In this document: positions 13,976 to 25,400 of the stretch, in pieces
Layout: each line of letters begins with the position of its first letter
Numbering within the stretch: the first letter of the stretch is position 1
Assembly (NCBI GenBank): GCA_018296165.2
Contig: JACKQL020000006.1
Span: 434,001 to 498,000 of the forward strand
From: Termitomyces sp. T153
Lineage: Eukaryota; Basidiomycota; Agaricomycetes; Agaricales; Lyophyllaceae
Length of the DNA stretch: 64,000 nt
Direction of reading: 5' to 3'
The notes under the pieces: model-generated
What the model was told of the DNA's origin: nothing
What the model saw: the letters and a program-made list of their open reading frames with translations, nothing else
The model's database searches: none
Program-made: the position numbers and the translations under genes

Positions 13976-14869
13976 GTGAAAAAAGATTGGACAGGTCAAG
14001 GGAGCATTGGTGGGTACTCCAAAGAGGCAGGGTTCTCCAGAGAGGCAGGGTTGAAGGAGGAGAGGCCCAGAGGTCTGGGAATGAATCATGACAGGTTGAA
14101 CCAACAGCTTAATTTCATTGATGAAGGAATCAAGGTTGTATTGGAAGAGATGAGGTCAGGGTTTGTGCTAGCTGAAGAGACAAGGTTTACAGAGATGGAG
14201 AAAATGCTCTGTCAATACAATATAACTCTTAGAGCACTTGATGAGCACATGGACATCATGGATGCAAGTGTTGCAGGAATAACATCTGACCTCAACAGGA
14301 CAAATCAGATTGCTGAGGCTAAATGCTGGGCATCTCATGCAGAACAAAGTTGACATTGTTGCTCTCTGGGGCATGGTTGACAGCATTCAAAGCCAGCTTC
14401 AAATCTCTTCCCCTCCATCCAAGCAGCCTCCAGCTCCAGCAGCTTTTCATCTGTGCTGGCACCTACTCTTGCACCCATTGCTGAGGCAGAAGAGCCCAGC
14501 AAGGATGTAGCCACTCAGCCCAAGGAGCATAATAGCAAGATGGACAAAGCTGCCACTGTTGCTCTGTCTGCCATTCCAGACAACTCCACTCTTATCAGCA
14601 ACCTTGCTACCAGTGCAACTGACTCTGGTGTTCCCAGTGGGTCCATTCAAATTGACAACTCTGCTCTCATTAGCAACACCAGTGCTAGTGCCACCAACTC
14701 TGTCATTGCCACCAGACTCACTGCAGGCAACAAGTCCACTGTGCTCACTGGTATCACTGTCAATGAGCCTGCCATTCCTGCTGAATCCACTTTAGCCACT
14801 CTCATTGCTGCAACTGGGCAATTGATGGATGTTGATACAACATCTCCAACAGATGAGATTGCACTATGA
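13976..14869 (+). pseudogene. decayed low-complexity ORF of unknown element
   Basis: Two overlapping frames can be joined only through a shift near 14330-14450. The first encodes a helical segment (residues like RLNQQLNFIDEG, then EEMRSGFVLAEETRFTEME), suggesting a coiled coil. The second, 14453-14869, is rich in Ala, Thr and Ser (KAATVALSAIPDNSTLISNL). It ends with MDVDTTSPTDEIAL. The order resembles a gag-like or ORF1-like protein with a coiled coil followed by a flexible tail, but I recognise no zinc knuckle or enzyme domain. Its family is not known to me. Confidence 0.35.
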
Positions 14870-15449
14870 TGTGGTCACAGCACCTCCTATGCTACACAAC
14901 CTCCCACTAGATGTACTCATTACTCCAGTTGTTTAGCAGGTAAGCAAAAGGCCACTGAACATGCTGAGGTGCCAGTAGCCAAGAACATGAAGAAAGCATG
15001 AAGAGGATGAGGGCCATTAGATTTTGCTGACATTTTTTGGACTTTTTTAAGACCTTGTAGCCTATGTGTCCTAACCTTGTCATATTTTGTAATACTCAAA
15101 TAAAAATATATATATACTATCTTGACATGAATTGAAATGTATATACCACATCTTGAGAGGAATTGATATCATAACCATTGCAGAGAAAAGAAGGTCTATG
15201 TTAAAAATGCTAGGACAAATAAAAATGTATATACAATATCTTGACTCAAATTTAACTGAGCCTACCTCAACAGATTTGTGGTAAGATTAATGTTCTGTAT
15301 GGGCTCCAGTGGTATGGTCTATCTGTTACTGGCTCCACTGGCTTGATCTATGTGCTGTGCTGGTAGCTCCAGTGGTGTGGTCTATCTTTTATTGGTATGG
15401 TGGAAACCAGTATGACAAAAAGGTACTTGGGATATATAAATATCATGTA

Positions 15450-15540
15450 GTTACAATGGCAATGCAGTGTATTAGTACTTCATTGTCACTTTTCCAATAA
15501 TGGCCTGTGGGAGTTACAGGTTTGACTCCTGTAGCTCACC
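15450..15540 (+). repeat. tRNA-like SINE unit, copy 1
   Basis: It has an A-box-like segment (AGTGTATTAGTACT) and a B box GGTTTGACTCC at 15519-15529. It is preceded by TTACAATGGCAATG, the degenerate form of the common head TTACAACAGCAATG. Confidence 0.65.
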
Positions 15541-15899
15541 ATAATCATCTTGGAATATGGTTTTTGATAGCTGCAAAATTTATGATGTTTTCAACTGAGT
15601 CTGCCTCCTGAAAAATTCCTGACATTTTCACATTGTTCTTTAAACTGAGCCCACCACAACAGATTTGTGGTTATGTTATGGCCAGGCCCTGGTGGTATGG
15701 TCTATCTGTTAGTGGCTTTGGTGGCTTGATCTATGATTAGGTTTCTGACATTTTCAATGGAATTAATTCTGCTCTTTGGTACACAAATACAGGAGTGTTA
15801 CAACAGCAATGTAGTGCTCAAAATCCTCATTAGTTTTTTGACTTTTTGTTGGACATGTGCAAGTTGTTGCATTGAACAAGATGCCTGAACTACAGTCCT
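15541..15899. other. spacer with repeated GTGGTATGGTCTATC module
   Basis: A GTGGTATGGTCTATCTGTTA word followed by a GGCTTGATCTATG word recurs at 15309-15357, 15690-15737 and, slightly changed, 16118-16164. It shows that a larger composite unit was duplicated around the tRNA-like copies. Confidence 0.55.
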
Positions 15900-15990
15900 G
15901 TTACAACAGCAATGTGGTGTATTGGTACTGTGTTGTCATTTCCCAATGAACAGCAATGGCAGTTGCAGGTTCAACTTCTATAGTTGGCAA
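15900..15990 (+). repeat. tRNA-like SINE unit, copy 2
   Basis: Head TTACAACAGCAATG, A box TGGTGTATTGG, B box GGTTCAACTTC at 15968-15978. It is preceded by the shared leader GCAAGTTG..GATGCCTGAA that also precedes copies 5 and 6. Confidence 0.75.
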
Positions 15991-16253
15991 TAATCTTTAT
16001 GGGAAATGGTGTTTTCATTTTCAATACTTGAATTTGATTGAGCCTACCTCAATAAATTTGTGGTTGACTGACAATATGAAAATCCTCACTAGTTTTTTTG
16101 TAGTTAGATTGGCTCCAGTGGTGTGGTCTATCCATTACTGGTTCCAGCAGCTTGATTTATGTGCTGGGAGCTCTAGTGATGTGGTCTATCCATTACCAGT
16201 ATGGTAGAAACCAGTATAGCAGAACAGTACATGGAGTATATAAATATAGTAGA

Positions 16254-16345
16254 ATTACAACAGCAACATGGTCTATTGGTACTGCATTGTCACTTTGTAT
16301 TCCTCTTATGTGGCAGTTGTAGGTTCAACTCCTATAGCTGGCTAT
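16254..16345 (+). repeat. tRNA-like SINE unit, copy 3
   Basis: Head ATTACAACAGCAACATGG, A box TGGTCTATTGG, B box GGTTCAACTCC at 16322-16332. It is preceded by GTATATAAATATAGTAGA, as is copy 4. Confidence 0.75.
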
Positions 16346-16400
16346 TTTCAACTTCATTAGATTTTTGACTCCTGTAGCTACAGTATATAAATATAGTAGA

Positions 16401-16492
16401 CTTACAACAGCAACATGGTGTATTGGTACTGTATTGTTACTTTGTATTGCTCTTATGTGGCAGCTGCAGGTTTGACTCCTGTAACTAGCAAT
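16401..16492 (+). repeat. tRNA-like SINE unit, copy 4
   Basis: Head TTACAACAGCAACATGG, A box TGGTGTATTGG, B box GGTTTGACTCC at 16469-16479, which is the TG decay form of GGTTCGACTCC. Confidence 0.75.
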
Positions 16493-16574
16493 ATATATCA
16501 CAAGCTCATTTTTTTTTGATCTTTTGTTGAACACATGCAAGTTGCTTCATTGAACAGGATGCCTAATACAATCC

Positions 16575-16668
16575 TGTTACAACAGTAATGTGGTGTATTG
16601 GTACTGTGTTGTCACTTTGTATCAATCTCATGTGGCAGCTGCAGGTTCAACTCCTGTAGTTGGCAATA
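16575..16668 (+). repeat. tRNA-like SINE unit, copy 5
   Basis: Head GTTACAACAGTAATG, A box TGGTGTATTGG, B box GGTTCAACTCC at 16643-16653, the CA decay form. A 53-nt A-to-B spacing is longer than in short-variable-arm tRNAs and nearer to Leu/Ser types. Confidence 0.8.
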
Positions 16669-16773
16669 ATTCTCTTTGGAATTTTCTTGCTTTTTCTTTG
16701 AGATCACATTAGCTTTTCCTTTTGTTGAACACATGCAAGTTGCTTCATTGTACAGGATGCCTAAAATACAATT

Positions 16774-16866
16774 CTGTTACAACAGCAACATAGTGTATTG
16801 GTACTGTGTTGTCACTTTGTATCAATCTCATGTGGCAGCTGCAGGTTCAACTCCTGTAGCTGACAT
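16774..16866 (+). repeat. tRNA-like SINE unit, copy 6
   Basis: Head GTTACAACAGCAACATAG, A box TAGTGTATTGG, B box GGTTCAACTCC at 16843-16853. It shares the leader CATGCAAGTTGCTTCATTG with copy 5. Confidence 0.8.
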
Positions 16867-16919
16867 TTTTAAAATCCTCATTTTTCTGGTGTCAATATTC
16901 CATTCTTGTTGAAACACTG

Positions 16920-17570
16920 AATCACATGATCTTTAACCCACATGAAAGACTTTCATAGATACCTCACCAGAGTTGGTGTCTGCTCACTGGAGCAGACATT
17001 GGCCAGCCTTCCCAAAGCCTTCCACTAATTCTGTCTCTTTCTGCATTAAATAATTGTCTGTCTCTTCATCAAATTGTCTTGTACCAATCAATGAATGTTC
17101 ATAGATAGCTTACCAGATCAGATGGGCTACTAGATCAGATGTCCATTCAGCAGATCTGATATCCATTCAGTGGATCTGATGTCTGTTCAGCAGACTGGAC
17201 ATCAGCTGGCCATCCCTAAGTCTTTTGCCAATTCAATCCAAATGTCTTGTACAAGTCTTGCTAATTTTTTCCTTACCTACTAAAGGGCACATACACTTCA
17301 GATATCCTCGAAGAACTACACCAGCTCTGAGGAAATCCAATTTGTTGCTAATGTCACCAACACTAATGAATATCTGTTTCTATTGTCCATCTTATATTAT
17401 CTATCTTTGCAGACAGTCTGATGGTGGCTTGTGTACCTTAGCCTAGTGCATATCACTTGAGGAAAAGTTTCACAACAAAATTTTCTTCCTAATGTTGTGA
17501 AAAGACTGCCAATATTGATCATCATCTGTCCCATGTCACTTGCACCTCTTTACATAAACCATTATCATCA
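16920..17570. other. decayed repeat with GATCTGATGTC words
   Basis: Short direct repeats of the form CAGATCTGATATCCATTCAGT occur at about 17115-17205. No coding family is recognised. The sequence is CpG-poor. Confidence 0.4.
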
Positions 17571-18011
17571 TCTTGTATGGGGCTCATAACAATTTGTCTT
17601 TCTCTTCTGTTATATCCTGCTACATATATTCTAGGAAATCTCCTGTTGGCAGGGGACTCTTTGACACCTCAGTTGCACCATGAACTTGAATGCTATGATG
17701 AAGCATCAGCAGCACAAGCAACCAAAACCAACAGTCTTAGGCAAAGAGATCTCATGCCTGCTGAAGAAAAGACAAGAGTCACCCAAAACTTTAGAGGATT
17801 ACCTGTACTGGTGAAAGAGTGAGTGCCCATCAGTCCAATTTCAGTTGTCACTTCTGCTGTACCATTCCCAGTCACTAATCATGACCATGATTTTTTTGGG
17901 GATGCTACAATGGTAGATGATATATATTCTGTCCCCATAAAGCATGGCAAGGTGAATTTTCATGTCAAAATTGTACAACATATTATCATTCATATCTGAT
18001 AGACACAGGCA

Positions 18012-18323
18012 GACTATCTCAATGACTTTATTAACTATGTTCCACAGCTGCTCAATGGTTTACTCAGTCATGAATCCATTGGTGATATTACCCATTGTCA
18101 TGCATGTTCTGACAATCATCTTGCATGATGGCAATGCTGTGATTGCATTGGGTCAAGACTTTTTTGTCATAGATATTTATGCCAAACACACCAGTCCAAC
18201 CCACTTCACCAACCAGAGATATGGAATGGCAAATACTTCCAGCCCATTGACTTATCTGATGCAGGTAGCTATTTCTATGTTCCTCACCATGCAATTCAAA
18301 ATTGTTATGGTAGCATAACCCAG
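18012..18323 (+). pseudogene. CxC2 cysteine cluster of a KDZ-type transposase, remnant
   Basis: One frame from 18012 reads DYLNDFINYVPQLLNGLLSH. It then reads HCHACSDNHLA, a TGA stop, WQCCDCIGSRLFCHRYLCQT, HQSNPLHQPEIWNGKYFQP and finally IDLSDAGSYFYVPHH. The CxxC, CxxC, CxxxxC and histidine pattern followed by a WNGKYF block matches the CxC2 domain found next to KDZ (Kyakuja/Dileera/Zisupton) transposases in Agaricomycetes. The in-frame TGA stands where CGA (Arg) would give the usual R-W pair, which fits CpG decay. Upstream (17577-18010) and downstream (18324-18700) sequence is too decayed for me to read the rest of the transposase. Confidence 0.6.
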
Positions 18324-19059
18324 ATGAATGTTCTTGAGGACTATGAATGAGATAATGACATTAAAAAGCAAGACTTACTGCAAGCCATCCAGAGTATGTT
18401 AACATTGTCATGGTGCTATCAAGCATGCTAAACATACTGATACAGATCATGATGAACCAATTGATATTGATGTAGAAACAAGAATTGATAGAAACATGTT
18501 TCCAGCACCAGGTCCACCAGCAAATGCAGTTTATCAGTGAATCTGTCCTCAGAAATTGTAAGGGCAACCTCTGGAGCCTGTGGCTCAATCACATGACTGG
18601 CAAAGAGAAATCCAAAGTCTATTCAGTACTGTACAGTGTCTACTGAGATAACTACTCACCTGGCAAAGGGAAATCCAAAGAGAACAAGTCTGGGGATTCT
18701 CTAGGCCAGGTGTGACACTTCAGAGGCTTCAGAAGCATGAGAAACAACTGTATAGTATGACAGAGAAAAAAAGACAAAAGTGATGTGTCAGCAATTGGTC
18801 AGCAGTGTAATAAGCTGGTGGCAGTATCAAAGGGGCCACACTTGTCTGAATTATTGACAGAGAACCTGTGCAGCCTAAGAGCTGAAACTAGGACTAATAG
18901 ATAGGGAAAAGAAAGGAGAATGAAGGAAAACTATAGTGGGGGAAATCTGACAAGAACTGGAGAGGGAGAAGGGGAACCAAGTGGAATGTCCCCTGACATC
19001 ACCCCCCTCTAGCATGTGGCATCTTGACACACTGAGTAGAAGAAGTCACAGATTGCCTG

Positions 19060-20533
19060 GTCAGCTGGTGAAATAGGGTAGATGCCTACAGTAGAAGTCT
19101 TGGACCAAGCCTGATGCATGAACATTAGCCTGTGGTTCTCAAGAGATGTCCTTGATGCCATATCCCTTCCATTTCACCTTAAACTGCAACTTCCCTCAGA
19201 ATACCCTGCTACCTAAGATTTCCTCCACCTCATACTCCTCCTCATTATTGACCAGGACTGGCAGTGGGGGTAGCTTAGGGCAACAGCTTGGGATTGGATC
19301 CTCTGGAGCTGGAAATAACTTGACCACATCAAAGACTGGGTGCAGTTGGCAAAGGCCTGCTAGGAGTTTAAGTCAGTATGCCAAAGGCCCTACTTTCTTC
19401 TCCACTGTGAAGGGGCCAAGATGATGATGTGACAGCTTCTGGTATGGCCTTGTTGTCTTAATGTCTGAGCTATCCAAGTACACAAGGTCCCCAGGCTTGT
19501 AAACTGGGGCAGGTGTTCATCTACAATCATAGTACTATGCCATGTCTTCCTTGGCCTTCACCAATGCAGCTTTTGTCTCCTCCTGTGCCCTCCTCATCTG
19601 ATCCACAAACTTGTTGACAGAGTTGTTCTCTGAGGGGCATGCCCAAGGTTCAAATCCCATGTGAGGGTGCTTGCCAGTGTCCAGAAAGAATGGAGTCATC
19701 TGTGTGGAAGAATGGACATGGTTGTTGTATTGGAATTCTGTGTCTGGCAGCAGCTCATCCCAGTCATCCTGCCTCTCATTACAAAACAAGCAGAGATACT
19801 GTTCCAGTTCCTGGTCAACATGTTCTGTCTGCCCATCTGACTAAGGGTAATAGGCCATGGTGGTATGGAGCTTCACTTCTAGCAGGCAATACAGTTCTTG
19901 AGTGAATTCTGCCACAAACTGGGGGCCCCAGTCAGAGACATACCCATCTGACAGACCATGGAGTTTCCAGACATTCTTCTGGTACAGGCTGGTCACTCCC
20001 AAGGCAGAGCATGTGATATGGGTAGGTATGAAGTAAGCCTGTTTGCATAGAGGCCCACCACTACCATCACAGCATTGTACCCATGAGCATCTGAAAATTC
20101 CACAATGAAATCCACTGATGAGACACTCCAGCAAGCAGCTGGAATAGGGAGTGGGTGGAGCTGTCCTATGGGTGCTTGGTGGCAAGGCTTGGTGCAGAGA
20201 CAGAGGTTGCAGGTGCTAGTGTAGGTGCCTACATATTGGGAGATCTGTGGCCACCAATAGTTCTGGGATATTAGCTCCAGCATCTTCCACCTTCCAGAAT
20301 GTCCAGCCACCTGAGAGTCATGATGTTGTTCTACAATGCACCAGCAAAGTTCTGGAATGTTAGGCACATAAATGCATCCTTTGAAGGTCAGAAGCCCATC
20401 CTGAAGACCCCACTCATCTGCATGCACTGATTTGACTCCACTTGTCCATTGAGCTTGTAGGGCCTGTGCAGCCTGGGCAACCACATCCTTCTGTGCACCC
20501 TCCCATTTCCCTCTTTGGATGTCCCTAAAGATG
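19060..20533 (-). mobile_element. decayed Ty3/gypsy chromovirus fragment, integrase to chromodomain
   Basis: Reading right to left there is a zinc-binding HHCC region (EQHHDSQVAGHSG, NYWWPQIS, CNLC). An integrase core follows (SVDFIVEFSDAHGYN, then LSDGYVSDWGPQFVAEF), then LPDTEFQYNNHVHSSTQMTP. A chromodomain comes last (EEYEVEEILGSRV, FKVKWKGYGIKDIS) at about 19130-19300. Frameshifts and stops break it. The reverse-transcriptase half is missing: the fragment runs up to the left LTR of the plus-strand element at about 20537. The coding sequence is closely related to that element, but I could not match its own terminal sequence near 18990 to the other LTRs. Confidence 0.8.
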
Positions 20534-20536
20534 TTT

Positions 20537-20906
20537 GTGACAGGAGACTTCCATTTCCAACCTCTGTAACTGGTTCCAGCACCTCTGCAGCTTATTCAAC
20601 ATCTCTGGGGCTCTTTCTAGAACCTTGGAGATCTCCAGAGAACTGCAGAGTTCTCCGTATTACCTTAGCAATTATTGCCCTAGGATTAGAAGCAGCTCTG
20701 GTCTTCTGTACAGTAGTTCCCATGCCTCTGCTGCCCACTGATGTGTTGCACTGAGCAGTGGGGATCCTTAGACTTGTTCTCTTTGGATTCCTCTCTGCTA
20801 GGTGATTAGTTACTGATTGTACCATTGTCTACTCTGCTAATATACTTTGGATTCCCCTCTGCTAGCTGTGTGACTCCAATCCACTGCTCCAGAGATTACC
20901 CTTACA
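20537..20906 (+). repeat. 5' LTR of the plus-strand Ty3/gypsy element
   Basis: About 370 bp match the copy at 26285-26653 almost throughout. Shared blocks include CTCTTTCTAGAACC, TTAGACTTGTTCTCTTTGGA, TTCCTCTCTGCTAGGTGATT and GATTCCCCTCTGCTAGCTG, and both copies end near CCCTTACA. The start is near TGACAGG. Edges are uncertain by a few bases. Confidence 0.85.
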
Positions 20907-21119
20907 GCAGAACAAGTCTCCAAAAACTGGTCTGGGAGCTCCTCATAGCCACAAGAAACCTCCAAACTGCTATCTGTCACTTCCCCACCAGGACTAAACA
21001 CCACAGAGTTCTATGTCTCAGCTTGCCAACCCAGACACACCCTTGGAGGCCCCAGCCCTACAGAACAAAGCCTGGACTTGCCTGCTACACTTGGAAACCC
21101 AGGTGCAATTAATGCAATT

Positions 21120-22252
21120 GTCTCTCACCCACCATACTACCAAACTCTCTACCCTCTGTCAAACAACAGATCTTATCTTCTAATCACTCCAGGCATTGCT
21201 CAAATGCCTAGCCCCTAACTCTGCCCCTCCTGTGGCTGCAGAACCAGCCCCAACCCCCTTTACACCTGTCTCTGCAGCTCCAGTAACCCTATGGCTGTGG
21301 ATTCCATGTCTGGCACTACTAGATGCATATGACAGTGCCTGCTCTGGCAGGGAGCAATTTCTGCAGTTCTGCCTCACCTATATCCACTTCAGTAGAGATG
21401 CCTTTGACTCCAATGCATTGAAAATAGCTTGGGTGCTATCATACATGAAGTCCAGATGTGCTTCTACCTATGTGCTGCAAGTTTTCCATTGCTCTGGAGG
21501 CATTGGAAGTTTTCTGGACTAGGCCACCTTTGAGAAGGACTTCCATGTAGACTTCTTCCTGTTAAACTCTGCCAAGACTATGGCCTTGACACTATGTGAT
21601 AGAGAGTAATATGGGCAAGGAAAGCATACACTGGATGAGTACATTGACTTGTTCTGGGCTCTGGTCAAGCAAGCCACTTACCCCAATGGCCTTCAACTAT
21701 GCCTCACCTTCTGGGATTGCTTGCACCTCACACTGGTGGAACACATCAACAATTTGGCAGAAGGTCACTCTGACAATGAAAAGATTATGTCATAGTACAA
21801 GGTGGCCTAGGACCAATGGCAACTCATGGAGATCTGGAGGGAGCTTTGCCATCCACACTTCTGCACTGCACCCCACTCTAATCAGCAACTTCTGCCACCC
21901 TGCACCTGCTCATCCAATGTTGGCCCTTACTTTGGCCATTCCCACAGCATGCCCCCTGCCACCAGGGATCCCTATGGATGTGGATGCCACCAGGCAGCTC
22001 CATGCTGCCCTACTGCTGTGCCAGAGATGCCAGAAGCCTGGGCACTTTGCACAGCACTGCCCCCTAGGCCTGGAGGTGTGCTACCTCTCCATGGCAGAGC
22101 AGGAGGAACTCCTCCTACAGCTGCTGGCCACAAAGGATGCTGCTGGAGCTCCATTTCTAGACAAGCCTATGCCAGAGTTGACCTCAGAGGAGATCAGTGC
22201 ATGCACCTCACCCCCAGAGCTGGAGGAGGATTCTTGGTTGAGTGACAGATGA
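21120..22252 (+). pseudogene. gag region of the Ty3/gypsy element, broken
   Basis: The frame at 21196-21522 holds a retrotransposon gag segment (REQFLQFCLTYIHFSRDAFD, then KIAWVLSYMKS). The frame at 21596-22252 ends with one zinc knuckle of the CCHC type, CQRCQKPGHFAQHC, at about 22018-22059. It is followed by an acidic tail (PELTSEEISACTSPPELEED). At least one frameshift separates the two frames. Gag packages the element RNA. Here it cannot be made as a single protein. Confidence 0.8.
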
Positions 22253-22455
22253 GGTGTATGCCTCCATTGCTGGGTGCTAACAGGTTCTTATGTCTGTCAA
22301 TAGATAATGAAACTGCCTATTCCAATGCCCTTTATTCTGAGACAGAGGGACCTCAACACTCCTCTCCAGATATACAAACACTAACTCCAGAGCCCTTGCC
22401 AAGCTCCCCAACACTTCTGAAGGTCCATTAGTGTAGCTCTGCTTAGGCACATCAA

Positions 22456-25400
22456 ATGCTCCAACAGTATGTGATGGCTTCTAGCCTGTCCACCAATTCC
22501 CTGCATCTCAGCATGGAGATTGAGACAATGGACACTCAGCAAACCCACAGAGTCATGGCTCTTCTGAATAGTAGAGCAACAAGACTGTTCCTGGACTCAG
22601 AGTTTGTCAAATGCCATGGCCTGACCACACAGCCCCTCCCCAAGCCCATTCTAGTCTACAACATTGATGGAATGCCTAATGAAGCACATCAACTCTATGG
22701 TTGATCTGGTCCTCTGCTATTAGGACCATGCAGAGTGCGCTATGTTTGCTGTCACTAGCCTGAATAGGCAGGACATGATTCTTGGTTTCATGTGGCTCCA
22801 CAAGCACAATCCTGAGGTCAATTGGACCAAAGGAGAAGTAACCATGAGCAGGCGCCCCCAGAAGTGCTCCACCTGTGCTGTGGAGGACAGGGCAGAGCAC
22901 TGAGCCCAAGTTCGAGAACATGCAGCCATCTGCACATGTCATGCCAGCCCTCTCCTCTTTGCAGATCTAGACCTTCTGGATCCCCTGCCTCTGGTGTTTA
23001 CTTGTAGAGAGGCCCTCTACAAGGACAACCAGAGCAGTGGTAGAGCCTCAGAGGAGGAGTGCAAAAGGAAGTTTGGTGGTGTGCCAGAGTTTCTGAACAA
23101 AGCAGTAGAAGTGGGAGATTGGATCTATGCAACCACCATACATCTGCTGCCCTCCATTGTGGAGATCTGGGCTAGCCAGACTACATCCCAGTGGCTGGCC
23201 CAGGCATTTGCTGCAAATGCCATGCTCCAAGAGTTCCTCCCTACCTCTATGCATTTCAGGATGTGTTCTCCAAAGCCTCATTTGACTCACTTTCAGAGCA
23301 TAAGAGGTGGGACCATGCTATTGAACTGCTGCCAGATTCCACACCCTCCAGCTGTAAGGTCTACCCACTTGCACCTAGGGAGCAGGAGGAGCTCAATGCA
23401 TTTCTGCAAGAAAACCTGGACTCCAGTTGCATCTGCCCTTCCAAGTTTCCAATGGCCTCTCTGGTTTTCTTCATCAAGAAGAAGGATGGCTCACTCCAAC
23501 TGGTTCAGGACTACCAGGTTTTCAATACCATGACAGTGAAGAACCATTACCCCCTCCCCCTCATCTCTGAGCTCATCAAGAACCTTTGAGGTGCACAATA
23601 CTTCACTAAACTGGATGTCTGGTGGGGTTACAACAATGTGCATATCCAGGAAGGAGATAAGTAGAAGGCTGCCTTCCAGACCCACTGGAGGTTGTTCAAA
23701 CTGCTTGTTATGTTTTTTGGACTCACCAATAGCTCTGCCACCTTTCAGACCATAATGAACAACATCTTCCAGGACCTCATAGCAGAGGGCATAGTGTGTG
23801 TGTATACCTTGATGACATCCTCATCTATACCAAAATGCTGGAGGAACACTGTTGGATCACTTGCCTTGTCCTGGAATGCCTCTGCCAGCACCAGCTCTAC
23901 TTCAAGCCAGAGAAGTGCAAGTTTGAACAGACCTGGATTGAATACCTTGGTCTGATCATCTTGCATGGAGCTGTGGAAATGGACCCAGTGAAGGTAGCAG
24001 GTGTGGCAGAGTGGCTGAAGCCCCAGAACAAGAAGGAAGTACAGGCATTCCTTAGTTTTGCAAACTTCTACCAGAGATTCATCCAGGACTTCTCACACCA
24101 TGCCCATCTGCTATTTGACCTCACTGGAAAGGATGTTACATGAAGTTGGGAACCTCTGGAGCAGATGGCCTTTGACACTCTCAAGCATGCTATGACCTCC
24201 AGACCCATCCTTCTCTTTTCAGACAACAACTCTCCCTTCCAGGTAGAAGCTAACAGCTCTGACTTTGCCATTGGGGCTGTGCTCTCACAGCAATCTCTGG
24301 AGGATGGGAAGTGGCATCTGGTGGCCTTTTACTCCAAGAGTCTGAATCTGGTGGAGTGGAACTACAAGATCCATGACAAAGAGATGCTGGCTATCATCTG
24401 GTTGCTTGAGGAGTGGTGGCACTTCCTGGAAGGCATGCAGCACAAGTTCAAGGTCTGAACGGATCACAAGAACCTTGAATACTTCCAGACAGCCAAGAAG
24501 CTCAATCACCAACAGGCCCAGTGGTCTCTTTACCTTACTAACTTTGACTTCTCTTTGCACCACAAGCCTGGCCAGAGCATGGGGAAACCAGATGCCTTGT
24601 CCCAGAGAGCAGACCATGGCATGGGGGAGGAGGATAACATCAACATTGTGCTCCTCTGCCTTGAACTGTTTGCAATCTGAGCTATGGAGGGTTTAGCTGT
24701 TGAGGGAGCAGAAGTGGACATTCTCCAGGACATACAGCAGGATAATTGGGACAGCCAGCAAGAGGAACTTGTAGTGCAAGCAGCTTGGATGCTGAAGTCA
24801 GGGCATACTACTGGTGCCAAGGCAGTCTACGCAGATAAATGGGCCTACTGAGATGGAATCCTGACCTTTCAAGACTGTATCTATATCCCCAACATTCCAA
24901 AGCTCTGTCAGAGGATTGTGGAGCAACACCATGACTCCTGCATTGCAAAGCACCCCGGACAGTGGAAGACACTAGAGCTAGTATTGCAAAACTACTGGTG
25001 GCCCCAAATGTCCTAGTATATTGGATCCTACACTAATATATGCAATCTCTGCCTCTAGACCAAGCCCCAATGCCAACTCCCCTATGGACAGTTATACCCA
25101 CTGCCTGTGCCTGCAGAACAATGAAGTGTGGCTTCCATGGACTTCATTGTAGAGCTCCCTGACACCCATGGTTATAATGTGATCATAGTGGTGGTAGACC
25201 TGTATGGCAAGCAAGTGCACTTCATTCTGACCCACACTACCTGCTCTGCCATGGGTGCTGCAAACCTGTACTGGAGGAATGTCTGGAAGCTCCATGGCCT
25301 CTCTGATGCCTACATCTTTGATCAGGGACCACAATTTGTGGCAGAGTTCACTAGGAAGCTCTACCAACTGCTCAGAGTGAAGCTCCACACCTCCACCACC

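Noticed and set aside
16575..16668. Functional tRNA gene
   Set aside because: The boxes are good but the acceptor stem does not pair and the copies are decayed and repeated, so it is a tRNA-derived repeat.
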